Assembly: GCF_000429765.1 (NCBI RefSeq)
Contig: NZ_AUCM01000004.1
Coordinates: 62,001 to 126,000 of the forward strand
Direction: 5' to 3'
From: Gemmobacter nectariphilus DSM 15620
Lineage (GTDB): Bacteria > Pseudomonadota > Alphaproteobacteria > Rhodobacterales > Rhodobacteraceae
Length of the DNA: 64,000 bases
Shown: positions 54,125 through 62,858 of the stretch, piece by piece
Layout of the letters: every line of letters starts with the position of its first letter
How positions within the stretch are numbered: the stretch's first letter is position 1
Translations under genes and position numbers: made by a program
Notes under the pieces: model-generated
What the model saw: the letters and a program-made list of their open reading frames with translations, nothing else
Told to the model about the DNA's origin: nothing
Database searches by the model: none

Positions 54125-54149
54125 ATCGTTCCGATTGTCGGGGGGCAAA

Positions 54150-54171
54150 GGCGCGCCACAAAGGGCGCGCC
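54150..54171 (-). terminator. Hairpin between hpf and ptsN
   Basis: GGCGCGCC-ACAAAG-GGCGCGCC: a perfect 8-base stem in the 55-base gap. On the minus strand it follows hpf by 9 bases and may weaken read-through into ptsN. No T-run is seen. Confidence 0.45.
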
Positions 54172-54179
54172 CGCCGCCG

Positions 54180-54761
54180 TTACTTGCTGTTGCGGGGGTC
54201 GATCCAGCCGATGTTGCCGTCTTCGCGGCGATAGACCACGTTCACCCCGCCATGCCCTTCGTTGCGGAACACCAGAAGTTTCTGACCCGACAGTTCCAGC
54301 TGCATCACCGCCTCGCCGACCGAAACCTCGGGAACCCGGGTTTCCATCTCGGCGATCACGATGGGCTGAAGCATGTCGTCGGATTCTGACGATTCTTCCG
54401 GCTCCTCGGTCGCGGCGAGGATATACGCGGCGCCCGCGCCGAATTCAACAGGCTCCGACCGGCGCGCGTGGTGGTCGCGCAGGCGGCGCTTGTGGCGGCG
54501 CATCTGCTTGTCCAGCCGCTCGCGGCAGCTTTCGAAAGCGGCATAGATTTCCGGGGCATGCCCCTTGGCCTGCACCGTCAGCCCGGTCGAAAGGTGGATG
54601 GTGGCTTCGCACACCATTTCATACGCATTGCGCGAGAACACGACGACTGCCTCGGTCGGGCGTTGGGCGTATTTCTCGACCGTTTCGCCCAGTTCCGCCT
54701 TCACATGGGTTTGCAAGGCCTCGCCAATGTCGATTTGCCTGCCGCTGATCTGGTACCGCAT
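54180..54761 (-). CDS. hpf: Ribosome hibernation-promoting factor, long form
   Basis: A 193-residue protein. Residues ~1-105 are the S30AE/YfiA domain ('MRYQISGRQIDIGEALQTHVKAEL', 'MVCEATIHLSTGLTVQAKGHAPEIYAAFESCRERLDKQM'). The C-terminal ~55 residues are the dimerisation tail of long HPF ('MQLELSGQKLLVFRNEGHGGVNVVYRREDGNIGWIDPR'). Long HPF alone pairs two 70S ribosomes into an inactive 100S form in stationary phase. GGAGG lies 4 bases before the ATG. The 238-base gap to lptB contains the palindrome CAGTTG-T-CAACTG (54950-54962), perhaps an operator. Confidence 0.94.
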   Translation of the reverse strand: MRYQISGRQIDIGEALQTHVKAELGETVEKYAQRPTEAVVVFSRNAYEMVCEATIHLSTGLTVQAKGHAPEIYAAFESCRERLDKQMRRHKRRLRDHHARRSEPVEFGAGAAYILAATEEPEESSESDDMLQPIVIAEMETRVPEVSVGEAVMQLELSGQKLLVFRNEGHGGVNVVYRREDGNIGWIDPRNSK

Positions 54762-54949
54762 GTCGCCTCCTTCGTGCGGGATGGCCGGATGGGGCCTGCA
54801 TTGTGCAGGGGATCCGGCCGGTGGTCGTCTGGGATCGGGGCCAGCCGTTCCGGAAGCCTGCCTGCGGGGCTGCGCAGCGGGTCTGTGAACGTGGTCCGGT
54901 GGCTGGTTCGAATTGCACGCATCTCGGGTATTTGGCGCCACGATCCCGG

Positions 54950-54962
54950 CAGTTGTCAACTG
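54950..54962. promoter_or_regulatory. Short perfect palindrome upstream of hpf
   Basis: CAGTTGTCAACTG is a perfect 6+1+6 palindrome in the 238-base lptB-hpf spacer (54762-54999). A second small hairpin, CCTGCA/TGCAGG with a 3-base loop, lies nearer the hpf start. Either could be regulatory; no sigma factor or regulator can be named. Confidence 0.3.
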
Positions 54963-54999
54963 CGGCGTGATGACAATCGCATGTGATGCGAAGCGGCGC

Positions 55000-55776
55000 C
55001 TAGGAAACCCGGAAACTCTGGCCCAGGTAGACGCGGCGCACGTTCTCGTCGCGGACCACCTCGTCGGCGGTGCCCGACATCAGCACCTTGCCATCGTGCA
55101 AGATATAGGCGCGGTCGACGATCTCCAGCGTCTCGCGGACGTTGTGGTCGGTGATCAGCACCCCGATGCCCCGATCCTTCAGATCGTGCACCAGATGCCG
55201 GATATCCCCGACCGAGATTGGATCGACCCCGGCAAAGGGTTCATCCAGCAGCACATATTTCGGGCTGGCGGCCAGGCAGCGGGCAATCTCGACCCGCCGC
55301 CGTTCGCCCCCCGACAGCGACAGGGCAGGGGCCCGGCGCAGATGGGTGATGGAAAATTCGCTCAGCAGCTCTTCCAGCCGCTCGCGGCGGTGGTGGCGGT
55401 CGGGCTCGGTGATTTCCAGCACCGCCATGATGTTGTCCTCGACCGACAGGCCGCGAAAGATCGACACTTCCTGCGGCAGATAGCCAAGGCCCAGCCGGGC
55501 GCGGCGATACATCGGCAGGTTGGTCACGTCGCGCCCATCCAGGATGACCTGCCCGCCTTCGGGCGTGATCAGACCGGCGATGGCATAAAAGCAGGTGGTC
55601 TTGCCCGACCCGTTGGGGCCCAGCAGGGCCACCACCTCGCCCCGGCCCAGTTCCAGGTTGACATCGCGCAGCACCGGGCGGCGCTTGTAGCTTTTGCGCA
55701 GCCCCGTCACGCGCAGGCCTGCGCCGCCTTCGGCCACCGACAGGTCGGGGCGGTGTGCTGTTCCGGCCTCTGCCAT
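55000..55776 (-). CDS. lptB: LPS export ABC transporter ATP-binding protein
   Basis: A 258-residue ABC ATPase. '[22 protein letters not shown]' is Walker A, '[18 protein letters not shown]' the signature, '[17 protein letters not shown]' Walker B, and '[15 protein letters not shown]' the H-loop. It powers transfer of lipopolysaccharide out of the inner membrane with LptF/LptG (not in the window). Its ATG overlaps the lptA stop by 1 base. rpoN, which follows lptB in many proteobacteria, is absent here. Confidence 0.95.
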   Translation of the reverse strand: MAEAGTAHRPDLSVAEGGAGLRVTGLRKSYKRRPVLRDVNLELGRGEVVALLGPNGSGKTTCFYAIAGLITPEGGQVILDGRDVTNLPMYRRARLGLGYLPQEVSIFRGLSVEDNIMAVLEITEPDRHHRRERLEELLSEFSITHLRRAPALSLSGGERRRVEIARCLAASPKYVLLDEPFAGVDPISVGDIRHLVHDLKDRGIGVLITDHNVRETLEIVDRAYILHDGKVLMSGTADEVVRDENVRRVYLGQSFRVS

Positions 55777-56276
55777 CAGTTGCCGCCTTTCGCCCCGGGC
55801 TGGAACACCGTCTTCACCCGGCCCTGCATCTCGCCGGTGCCGGCGCGCAGATCGGCGACCAGCCGCTCGCCCGCGATGGTCGAGGGGCCCTGGGTCAGCA
55901 GCACCGATCCGGTCATCACCAGCGCGCCGCTGGCGACCTCATAGGTGGCCTCGCGCGATTCCGCAGCCTCGGCGCTGGTGGCCAGCGTGACGCCGCCGGT
56001 GGCGACAAGACGGCGGATGCCCTGGCCATTGTCGCCATATTCCACGGTCACGCTGCCGGCAGACAGCCGCATGGCGCCCTGCACGACCAGCACATTGCCG
56101 GTGAACACCGCCTGTCCGGTGGCATTGTCAACCTTGAGCGCGTCCGCCGTCACCTCGACCGGGGCGCCAGTGTCCTGGCGCAGTCCGCCGAACCCGACGG
56201 CCAGTCCCTGAGCCCCGGCCATGGCAAGTTGCGCGACAAGGGCAACGGCGGTCAGAAAGGACAGGCGAAGGGTCAT
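55776..56276 (-). CDS. lptA: LPS transport periplasmic protein LptA
   Basis: A 166-residue OstA-family protein. The signal peptide is [24 protein letters not shown]. The body holds the jellyroll repeats: '[42 protein letters not shown]', then '[19 protein letters not shown]'. It forms the periplasmic bridge that passes LPS from LptC toward LptD. The start at 56276 begins the signal peptide. It is 10 bases behind lptC. Confidence 0.9.
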   Translation of the reverse strand: MTLRLSFLTAVALVAQLAMAGAQGLAVGFGGLRQDTGAPVEVTADALKVDNATGQAVFTGNVLVVQGAMRLSAGSVTVEYGDNGQGIRRLVATGGVTLATSAEAAESREATYEVASGALVMTGSVLLTQGPSTIAGERLVADLRAGTGEMQGRVKTVFQPGAKGGN

Positions 56277-56286
56277 TTCAAATGTC

Positions 56287-56910
56287 TCACGGTGCAGGGG
56301 GCGGCGCGGCCGTCGCTGGCTGGTATAGCAGCTTGACGCCACCGTTGAAAACCAGAACCTCCTGCCCGGCCTGATCGCCCCGCGCGAGTGTGAAGCCCCC
56401 GGCCTCGATCCGGCCCTGCGGCCCTTCGGCCGTCACGGCGCCCGGGCTTTCAAGACGGCTGCGGTCAAGTGACATCCGCACCTCGCCGCTGTCGACCGTG
56501 TAGCCGTCCGGGGTGTTGACGACGACATCGCCGCTCAGGACCAGTTCCTGCGCGGCCGGGTCGATCCGCGCCTCCTGCGCCTTGGCGCGGGTCTCGCCGC
56601 CTGCGGGCGAGACAAGTCGCAAGAGCGGCCCCAGCGCGCGCGCGCCGCTGCCATCGGGGGCGCCGGGATAGGCGGTCTCGGCGGAAAAGATCACCTCGTC
56701 CCCCTCGCGCGTCACGCCGCTATAGGTGGGGGCGGTCAGCCGCGGCTCGCGCAGCAGCTCGTCGATGTCGACCTGCGCATAGGGCAGCGCCGCATCGGGA
56801 TCGCGCCCGCGCGAGAGCAGGAACAGCAGCGACAACAGCACAAGCGCCGCCAGAGGCAGCGCCACCTTGAGCGTGCCGACCAGCCGGGAATGCGCATTGT
56901 CCCCCAGCAT
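56287..56910 (-). CDS. lptC: LPS export protein LptC
   Basis: A 207-residue bitopic protein with one N-terminal helix ('LKVALPLAALVLLSLLFLLS') and an OstA-like periplasmic domain ('YSGVTREGDEVIFSAETAYPG', 'GYTVDSGEVRMSLDRSRLESPGAVTAEGPQGRIEAGGFTL'). It anchors the Lpt bridge in the inner membrane. Alphaproteobacterial LptC is poorly conserved, but position directly before lptA-lptB and the topology make this firm. RNase D lies 9 bases upstream. Confidence 0.9.
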   Translation of the reverse strand: MLGDNAHSRLVGTLKVALPLAALVLLSLLFLLSRGRDPDAALPYAQVDIDELLREPRLTAPTYSGVTREGDEVIFSAETAYPGAPDGSGARALGPLLRLVSPAGGETRAKAQEARIDPAAQELVLSGDVVVNTPDGYTVDSGEVRMSLDRSRLESPGAVTAEGPQGRIEAGGFTLARGDQAGQEVLVFNGGVKLLYQPATAAPPPAP

Positions 56911-56919
56911 GGTCCGATC

Positions 56920-57534
56920 CTAGTGCCGGAAAATATCGGTGGTGTCGTCCCAGCCCAGCAGGTCCAGTTCCGCCCGCGTCGGCAGGAAGGCGAACAGCCG
57001 CTCGGCCAGTTCCAGCCGCCCCTCGCGGATCAGGCGCGATTCGAGCTCGGCCTTGAGCCGGTGCAGATACAGGACATCCGAAGCCGCATAGTCCTTCTGC
57101 GCATCGCTCAGCGTCACCGAACCCCAGTCCGAGGTCTGTTGCTGCTTCGAGATGTCAACGCCGACCAGATCGTTCAGCAGGTATTTCAGCCCGTGACGGT
57201 CGGTATAGGTGCGGATCAGCTTCGAGGCGATCTTGGTGCACCAGACCGGCGCGGTGGTCACGCCAAAGGCCTGTTTCATCGCGGCAATGTCAAAGCGGCC
57301 GAAATGGAACAGCTTGAGCACCGCCGGATCGGTCAGCAGCCGTTCCAGGTTGGGCGCCCGCGTCTGGCCGCGGGCAATCTGCACAAGATGCGCATTGCCA
57401 TCGCCGGACGACAGCTGCACCAGGCACAGCCGGTCACGCCGCGGGTCAAGGCCCATCGTTTCGGTGTCGATGGCGACGACGGGGCCAAGGTCAAGCCCGT
57501 CGGGCAGATCGGTCTGATAAAGATGGACGGCCAA
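56920..57534 (-). CDS. rnd: Ribonuclease D-type 3'-5' exonuclease
   Basis: A 204-residue DEDDy exonuclease: 'VVAIDTETMGLDPRRDRLCLVQLSS' (Exo I, DxE), 'LKLFHFGRFDIAAMKQAF' (Exo II) and 'QKDYAASDVLYLHRL' (Exo III, YxxxD). It is a short form lacking the HRDC domains of E. coli RNase D, as is usual in alphaproteobacteria. I choose the TTG at 57534, with GGAG 6 bases upstream; an ATG at 57567 is an alternative. It probably trims tRNA precursors. Confidence 0.88.
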   Translation of the reverse strand: MAVHLYQTDLPDGLDLGPVVAIDTETMGLDPRRDRLCLVQLSSGDGNAHLVQIARGQTRAPNLERLLTDPAVLKLFHFGRFDIAAMKQAFGVTTAPVWCTKIASKLIRTYTDRHGLKYLLNDLVGVDISKQQQTSDWGSVTLSDAQKDYAASDVLYLHRLKAELESRLIREGRLELAERLFAFLPTRAELDLLGWDDTTDIFRH

Positions 57535-57598
57535 GGCTGGCTCCTTGCGGCTGGGCTGCCCCGGCATAACGGCGGGCGGCGATGGGGTCAACGGCGCA

Positions 57599-57678
57599 AG
57601 GGGGGCGCTGCCCCCCTGTCACGGTCGAGCGGGGCGTCGGCGGCGGGCCTGCCCCCCGGGATATTTGCGGACAGATGA
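57599..57678 (+). repeat. Intergenic repeat, copy 6, with hairpin
   Basis: The hairpin AGGGGGGC/GCCCCCCT (57599-57617, 3-base loop) and then the core as CCCCCCGGGATATTTGC plus GGACAGATGAG (57652-57678). Unlike other copies it lies between divergent genes. The rest of the 309-base spacer to 57843 has the palindrome CAAGGT-TC-ACCTTG (57716-57729) overlapping a perfect TTGACA (57727-57732), but no matching -10 box. Confidence 0.6.
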
Positions 57679-57843
57679 GGGGGCGGGCGGCGCGCGGGCC
57701 ATTGACCCTGCCTGCGACAAGGTTCACCTTGACAGGGCGGCGGGCGCGTTCCGGGCGGCCGGCGCTCTGGGAGGTCGAGCCATCTTGCCGGACAGCGAAA
57801 CCCTTATGCCTGTGCGGTTCTTTTACCAGAATCGCCTTTGAAC

Positions 57844-59481
57844 ATGTCACCATCGTCACAGTCGCAATCGCCGTTCTCGCCGCTCAAGCATCCGTATTTC
57901 AAGCTGATCTGGCTGGCGACCCTGGTGTCCAACCTGGGATCTCTGGTGCAAGGCGTGGGCGCGGGCTGGATGATGGCCGAGCTGACGCCCTCGCATGACA
58001 TGGTTGCGCTGGTGCAGGCCTCGACCACGCTGCCGATCATGCTTCTGGCGATGCCGGCGGGGGCGCTGGCCGACAACATGGACCGCCGGCGGGTGATGCT
58101 GGCCTCGCAAGGGTTCATGGCGATGGTCTCGGCGCTGCTGGCCTTTGCGGCCTGGCAAGGCTGGCTTCAGCCCTGGAGCCTGCTGATCTTCACCTTCCTT
58201 CTGGGGCTGGGCTCGGCGATGCATCTGCCATCGTGGCAGGCCTCGGTGCGCGATCTGGTCCCGCGCGAGGATCTGGCGGCAGCGGTGACGCTGAATTCCA
58301 TGAGCTTCAACCTGATGCGGTCGATCGGGCCGGCCGCTGGCGGGCTGCTGGTCGCCTGGGCGGGGCCCGAGGCGGCGTTCGCGCTGAATGCCGTCAGTTA
58401 TATGGCGCTGATCTATGCGCTGGCGCGCTGGCGCAGCCCGGCCGAAGAAGGCCGCCTGCCGGCCGAGCGGCTGGGCAGCGCGATCGGGGTGGGCGTGCGC
58501 TATGTGCTGCTCTCGCCCAACCTGATGCGGATCATGGCGCGGGGCTTTGTGTTCGGGGTGGCCGCTGTTGTGCTGCTGGCACTGTTGCCGGTGGTGACGC
58601 GCGATCTGCTGCGCGGCAGCGCGACGACCTATGGCCTGCTGCTGGGGGCCTTTGGCCTGGGGGCGATCGGCGGGGCGCTGGCCAGCCCCTGGTTGCGGCG
58701 CCGGCTTGGGATCGAGGCGATTGTCGCAGGGTCCTTCGTCGCCTTTGCAGCGGGCACGGTCATGGTGGCGCTGTCGATCCACATGGCGCTGGCGCTGGTC
58801 GGGCTGCTGATCGCCGGGTCGGCCTGGGTTTCGGCGCTGTCGCTGTTCAACGTCTCGACCCAGCTGGCCACGCCGCGCTGGGTGGTGGGGCGGGTGCTGG
58901 CGATCTATCAGACCTCGACCTTTGGCGGGATGGCGCTGGGCAGCTGGGTCTGGGGCGGCTTGTCCGAGGTCTGGGGCACGGTGCCTGCGCTGCTGTGCGC
59001 CTCGGTGCTGATGCTGGTCGGGGCCGCGTTGGGGCGGGTCTTGCGGATGCCCGATTTTTCCGAGGTCGATCTGGACCCCGCGAACAGGTTCCACGAACCG
59101 GCGCTGCGGCTGAACCTCAAGGCGCGGTCGGGGCCGATCACCATCATGGTGGACTGGGACATCGCGCCGGAAAACACCGAAGCCTTCCTGTCCGAGATGG
59201 TCGAGCGGCGCAAGGTGCGGCTGCGCGACGGGGCGCGGGACTGGTCGCTGATGCGCGATCTGGAAAACCCCGACATCTGGATCGAATGCTATCATGTGCC
59301 GACCTGGACGGATTACATTCGCCACAACCAGCGCCGCACGCGGGCAGATGCCGGGAACTATGACCGGCTGCTGGCGCTGCACCGCGGGCCCGAGCGTCCG
59401 CATGTTCACCGCATGATCGAGCGGCGGGCGGTGACGGCACATGACGACATGCCCATCATCGAGCGGCCCAAGACCATGTAG
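57844..59481 (+). CDS. MFS exporter (EntS/MFS_3 type) with soluble C-terminal domain
   Basis: A 545-residue protein with twelve membrane helices in the first ~410 residues ('PYFKLIWLATLVSNLGSLVQGVGAGWMM', 'DNMDRRRVMLASQGFM') of the EntS-like MFS_3 family. The last ~130 residues are soluble ('ITIMVDWDIAPENTEAFLSEMVERRKVRLRDGARDWSLM...WIECYHVPTWTDYIRHNQRRT') and look like a ferredoxin-like monooxygenase-fold domain often fused to this family. A drug or siderophore exporter role is typical. The start is uncertain: ATG 57844 or TTG 57838; neither has a strong ribosome-binding site. Confidence 0.85.
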   Translation: MSPSSQSQSPFSPLKHPYFKLIWLATLVSNLGSLVQGVGAGWMMAELTPSHDMVALVQASTTLPIMLLAMPAGALADNMDRRRVMLASQGFMAMVSALLAFAAWQGWLQPWSLLIFTFLLGLGSAMHLPSWQASVRDLVPREDLAAAVTLNSMSFNLMRSIGPAAGGLLVAWAGPEAAFALNAVSYMALIYALARWRSPAEEGRLPAERLGSAIGVGVRYVLLSPNLMRIMARGFVFGVAAVVLLALLPVVTRDLLRGSATTYGLLLGAFGLGAIGGALASPWLRRRLGIEAIVAGSFVAFAAGTVMVALSIHMALALVGLLIAGSAWVSALSLFNVSTQLATPRWVVGRVLAIYQTSTFGGMALGSWVWGGLSEVWGTVPALLCASVLMLVGAALGRVLRMPDFSEVDLDPANRFHEPALRLNLKARSGPITIMVDWDIAPENTEAFLSEMVERRKVRLRDGARDWSLMRDLENPDIWIECYHVPTWTDYIRHNQRRTRADAGNYDRLLALHRGPERPHVHRMIERRAVTAHDDMPIIERPKTM

Positions 59482-59489
59482 CGGAGGAT

Positions 59490-59518
59490 GGGGGCCAGCC
59501 CCCGTCGCGTTCCGCGAC
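59490..59518. terminator. Two small hairpins after the MFS gene
   Basis: GGGGGC/GCCCCC (59490-59503) and GTCGCG/CGCGAC (59504-59518, loop TTC), starting 9 bases past the MFS stop and running directly into a repeat copy. Confidence 0.45.
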
Positions 59519-59519
59519 T

Positions 59520-59546
59520 CCCCCGGGATATTTGGGGACAGATGAA
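59520..59546 (+). repeat. Intergenic repeat, copy 7
   Basis: CCCCCGGGATATTTGG, then GGACAGATGAA. It lies between the convergent MFS and tctA genes and is preceded by hairpins. Confidence 0.65.
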
Positions 59547-59586
59547 GGGTGCGGTTTCGCGGGATGCAAAGGCGGGTTCTTTGCGA

Positions 59587-59639
59587 TCTGCAATCGGCGT
59601 TGCAGACTGCGAAGGGGCGGCCGCGCAGGACCGCCCCTT
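59587..59639 (-). terminator. Hairpins downstream of tctA
   Basis: AAGGGGCGG/CCGCCCCTT (59612-59620 and 59631-59639, 10-base loop) begins 24 bases past the tctA stop on the minus strand. TCTGCAA/TTGCAGA (59587-59606, loop TCGGCG) follows. They are the likely end of the tctCBA transcript. Confidence 0.55.
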
Positions 59640-59663
59640 GCCCCCTCCCTGCCGGGGCGATCT

Positions 59664-61172
59664 TCAGTCGCCCTCGGTGAAGACTTCGTCGCGGCCCTTG
59701 CGGATCGTGGGCAGCAGCACCGCCACCAGCACGACAACCGCCAGCAGCAAAAGCGTCAGGCTGATCGGACGGGTGACAAAGGTGGTGGCATCGCCGCGCG
59801 CCAGGATCATGGCGCGGCGCAGGTTTTCCTCGAGCATCGGGCCAAGCACGAAGCCGAGCAGCAGCGGCGCCGGTTCGCAGCGCAGCTTGGACATGCCGTA
59901 GCCCAGAAGGCCAAAGAAGGCGACGGCGTAGAGGTCATAGGTGTTCGAGGCCACCGAATAGACCCCGATGGAACACATCGCCATGATGATCGGGAACAGG
60001 ATGAAATAGGGCACCGTCAGCAGCCGCACCCACAGCCCGATCAGCGGCAGGTTCAGCACCACCAGCATCAGGTTGCCGATCCACATGCTGGCGATGATGC
60101 CCCAGAACAGCGCCGGCTGTTCGGCGGCGACATTCGGGCCCGGCACGATGCCCTGGATGATCATGGCGCCGATCATCAGCGCCATCACCGGATTGGCCGG
60201 GATCCCCAGTGTCAGCAGCGGGATGAAGCTGGTCTGCGCCCCGGCATTGTTGGCCGATTCCGGCCCGGCGACCCCGGCAATGGCACCATGGCCGAATTCG
60301 GCGGGGTTTTTCGAGACGCGCTTTTCCACCGTGTAGCTGGCAAAGGCCGCCAGCACCGCGCCGCCACCCGGCAGGATGCCCAGCACCGAGCCGATGCCGG
60401 TGCCGCGCAGCACCGGGCCGGCCATGGCGCGAAATTCCGCCATCGTGGGCCACAGGCGGCCGACCTGGCGGGTCAGCACCTCGCGCGCGTGTTCGTCCTC
60501 GAGGTTGCGCAGGATTTCTGCGATGCCGAAGACGCCGACCGCCAGCGCGACAAAGTTCAGCCCGTCGGCATATTCGGTGATCCCCATCGTGAAACGGGGG
60601 GTGCCAGTGTAGATGTCGGTGCCAACCATGCCCAGCAGCAGACCCAGCACCACCATGGCCAGCGCCTTGAGGATCGAGCCATGGGCGAGCGCGATGGACA
60701 TGACCAGCCCCAGCACCATCAGGCTGAAATATTCCGCCGCGCCGAATTGCAGCGCGATGGCGGTCAGCGGCGGGGCGAACAGCGCGACCAGGAAGGTTGA
60801 AACCGACCCGGCAAAGAACGACCCCAGCGCCGCGCAGGCCAGCGCGACCCCGGCCTTGCCCTTGCGCGCCATCTGGTAGCCATCGATCGCGGTCACGGCA
60901 GACGAGCTCTCGCCCGGCATGTTGATCAGGATCGCCGTGGTCGATCCGCCATATTGCGCGCCGTAATAGATTCCCGCCAGCATGATGAGCGAGCTGACAG
61001 GTTCCAGCTGGAAGGTGATCGGCAGCAGCATGGCGATGGTGGCCGTGGCGCCGATCCCCGGCAGAACGCCGATCAGCGTGCCCAAGAGGACGCCGATCAG
61101 ACAAAAGGCAAGGTTGGCCAGCGACGAGGCCACCGAAAAGCCAAGGGCGAGGTTGGAAAACAGATCCATCAT
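59664..61172 (-). CDS. tctA: Tripartite tricarboxylate transporter large permease
   Basis: A 502-residue membrane protein with about twelve helices. 'GVLLGTLIGVLPGIGATATIAMLLPITFQLEP' and 'YYGAQYGGSTTAILINMPGESSSAVTAIDGYQMA' are the TctA signature region, later echoed by 'GSVLGILPGGGAVLAAFASYTVEKR'. It drives Na+- or H+-coupled uptake with TctB and TctC. Two ATGs stand at the start; I list the first (61172), preceded by AGGGG. It follows tctB by 6 bases. Confidence 0.95.
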   Translation of the reverse strand: MMDLFSNLALGFSVASSLANLAFCLIGVLLGTLIGVLPGIGATATIAMLLPITFQLEPVSSLIMLAGIYYGAQYGGSTTAILINMPGESSSAVTAIDGYQMARKGKAGVALACAALGSFFAGSVSTFLVALFAPPLTAIALQFGAAEYFSLMVLGLVMSIALAHGSILKALAMVVLGLLLGMVGTDIYTGTPRFTMGITEYADGLNFVALAVGVFGIAEILRNLEDEHAREVLTRQVGRLWPTMAEFRAMAGPVLRGTGIGSVLGILPGGGAVLAAFASYTVEKRVSKNPAEFGHGAIAGVAGPESANNAGAQTSFIPLLTLGIPANPVMALMIGAMIIQGIVPGPNVAAEQPALFWGIIASMWIGNLMLVVLNLPLIGLWVRLLTVPYFILFPIIMAMCSIGVYSVASNTYDLYAVAFFGLLGYGMSKLRCEPAPLLLGFVLGPMLEENLRRAMILARGDATTFVTRPISLTLLLLAVVVLVAVLLPTIRKGRDEVFTEGD

Positions 61173-61178
61173 GCGCCC

Positions 61179-61643
61179 CTAGAACCGCAGCCAGGGGCCG
61201 AAGCGCTGGAACGGCAGGCCAAGCGCATAGCTGAAGATCAGCGTGGAAAACAGCGTGACCGCCAGGGCCAGGATGACCGAGGGCACCGGCTTCATCCGCA
61301 CCGAGGCCTGGGCGGCGATCAGCGCGGCCAGGAACAGCGCCGGGACAAAGCCAAGCCCGCGCACCGTCAGGCCAAAAATCACCGGCGCCGGCAGGATGAA
61401 CAGCATCCCCCGCCAGGCCAGGCGGCCAAAGCCGACATGGGCAGGGCCGATCAGCCCCTTGGCCAGGATGATCGCACCCAGCAGGAACAGCAGGCCGGAC
61501 AGGACGGCGGGAAAATATCCCGGCCCCATCCGCAGCGCGGTGCCGGTGTCAAGATCAAGGGTCTGCCAGCCGAAGAACGCGGCGACCAGCATCAGGGCGG
61601 CGCCGGTCGTCACATCGACCGTATCGGAAAGGCGTGCAGGCAT
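61179..61643 (-). CDS. tctB: Tripartite tricarboxylate transporter small permease
   Basis: A 154-residue protein with four membrane helices ('VTTGAALMLVAAFFGWQTL', 'GPGYFPAVLSGLLFLLGAIILAKG', 'VIFGLTVRGLGFVPALFLAALIAAQA', 'VILALAVTLFSTLIFSYALGL'). 'GPGYFP' is the usual TctB motif. GGAG precedes the ATG. It lies between tctC (52 bases upstream) and tctA. Confidence 0.92.
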   Translation of the reverse strand: MPARLSDTVDVTTGAALMLVAAFFGWQTLDLDTGTALRMGPGYFPAVLSGLLFLLGAIILAKGLIGPAHVGFGRLAWRGMLFILPAPVIFGLTVRGLGFVPALFLAALIAAQASVRMKPVPSVILALAVTLFSTLIFSYALGLPFQRFGPWLRF

Positions 61644-61695
61644 TCGCGGCTCCAGCAGCGGTGTGCCCCCGGCGGATCGCCGGGGGCAGGCAGGA

Positions 61696-62670
61696 TCAGT
61701 CGGCGTAGACGCCTGCGGCCTCGATCACCGGTTTCCACTTGGCGACTTCGGATTCCAGCTTGGCTTTCAGCGCCGCGGGGGTCGCATCGGCCGCAGCCGA
61801 AGGCGCGGTGCCCAGATCGCCCATCGCCTTGGCAATGCCCGGATCGGCCAGCGCGACCTGCAGCGCCTTGGACAGCCGTTCTGTCGCCTCGGCCGGGGTG
61901 CCCTTGGGGGCGTAGATGCCGTGCCAGATCGACACGTTCAGCGCCGGCACGCCGGATTCGGTGGCGGTCGGCAGGTCGGGGAAGATCGCCAGCCGTTCGG
62001 GCGTGGTCGAGGCATAGGCCTTGATCGTGCCGCCCTTGATCTGGCTTGTCGTGTTGGTGGTCTGGTCGCACATGAAATCGACCTGCCCGCCCAGAAGGTC
62101 GGTCATCGCCGGGCCGGTGCCCTTGTAGGGGACGGTCACGAACTGGGTCTGGATGGCCGACTGGAACAGCATGCCGCACAGGTGGCTGGCGGCGCCGATG
62201 CCGGCATTGGCCATGGTGACCTTGTCGGGATTGGCCTTCACATACTCGGCAAAGGCCTTGAAGTCGGCGGCGGGGAAATCCTTTTTCGCGACCATGACCA
62301 TCGGCACTTCGGTGACAAGGCCGACATATTCAAAGGCGTTCAGCGTGTCATAGGCCAGCTTGCGGTATAGCGTGGCGGATGTGGCCATGCCGATATGATG
62401 CAAAAGCACCGTATAGCCATCGGGCTCGGCCTTGGCGACGCGGCCCGCGCCCAGCGTGCCACCCGCGCCGCCCACGTTTTCAATGATGACCTGCTGCCCC
62501 AGATCGGCCGACATCTTTTCCGCGACAAGCCGGGCCACGGTATCGGTCGGGCCACCGGCCGAGAAGGGCACGACCATGGTGATCTGGCGTTCGGGATAGC
62601 CGGCGGCAAAGGCGGCGGACGACAGGACGGTTGCGGCGGCAAGCGCGCCGAGCAGTTTCGACAAGGCCAT
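61696..62670 (-). CDS. tctC: Tripartite tricarboxylate transporter substrate-binding protein
   Basis: A 324-residue periplasmic protein of the TctC/Bug family. The signal peptide is MALSKLLGALAAATVLSSAAFA. 'ITMVVPFSAGGPTDTVARLVAEKM', 'VIIENVGGAGGTLGAGRVAKAEPDGYTVLL' and 'VPYKGTGPAMTDLLGGQVDFMCDQ' form the carboxylate-binding site. The ligand is probably a di- or tricarboxylate. GGAGGA before the ATG is a strong ribosome-binding site. The 188-base upstream spacer holds two matching sites for the regulator encoded next. Confidence 0.93.
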   Translation of the reverse strand: MALSKLLGALAAATVLSSAAFAAGYPERQITMVVPFSAGGPTDTVARLVAEKMSADLGQQVIIENVGGAGGTLGAGRVAKAEPDGYTVLLHHIGMATSATLYRKLAYDTLNAFEYVGLVTEVPMVMVAKKDFPAADFKAFAEYVKANPDKVTMANAGIGAASHLCGMLFQSAIQTQFVTVPYKGTGPAMTDLLGGQVDFMCDQTTNTTSQIKGGTIKAYASTTPERLAIFPDLPTATESGVPALNVSIWHGIYAPKGTPAEATERLSKALQVALADPGIAKAMGDLGTAPSAAADATPAALKAKLESEVAKWKPVIEAAGVYAD

Positions 62671-62806
62671 GGTTCCTCCCTGGGGTGATGACGCGGTGCC
62701 GGCTCCTCTTCCGGCATCTGCTGGCGGCAAGGTGGCAAGGGGCAGGGCCGTCACGCAAATGCCATGCGTGCGGGTCGCGCCGGATTTCCGGGCCCAAGGG
62801 GCGAAA

Positions 62807-62858
62807 ATGGGTGGAAGCGGTGACAGCCGGGCTGCGGGATGGGTGGAAATCCACCCAT
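62807..62858 (-). promoter_or_regulatory. Paired binding sites upstream of tctC
   Basis: ATGGGTGGAA occurs at 62807-62816 and again at 62839-62848. The second is the left arm of the inverted repeat ATGGGTGG-AAAT-CCACCCAT (62839-62858). The copies are 32 bases apart, about three helical turns, and 140-190 bases before tctC. This is the layout expected of enhancer sites for the NtrC-type regulator encoded directly upstream. The palindrome touches that gene's stop codon and could also end its transcript. Confidence 0.55.

Noticed and set aside
57716-57755. A complete sigma-70 promoter at the palindrome before the MFS gene
   Set aside because: TTGACA is perfect but no -10-like hexamer occurs at a suitable distance.
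62671-62806. A sigma-54 (-24/-12) promoter for tctC
   Set aside because: The best candidate on the minus strand has GG and GC separated by 11 bases, one too many, and a poor surrounding match.
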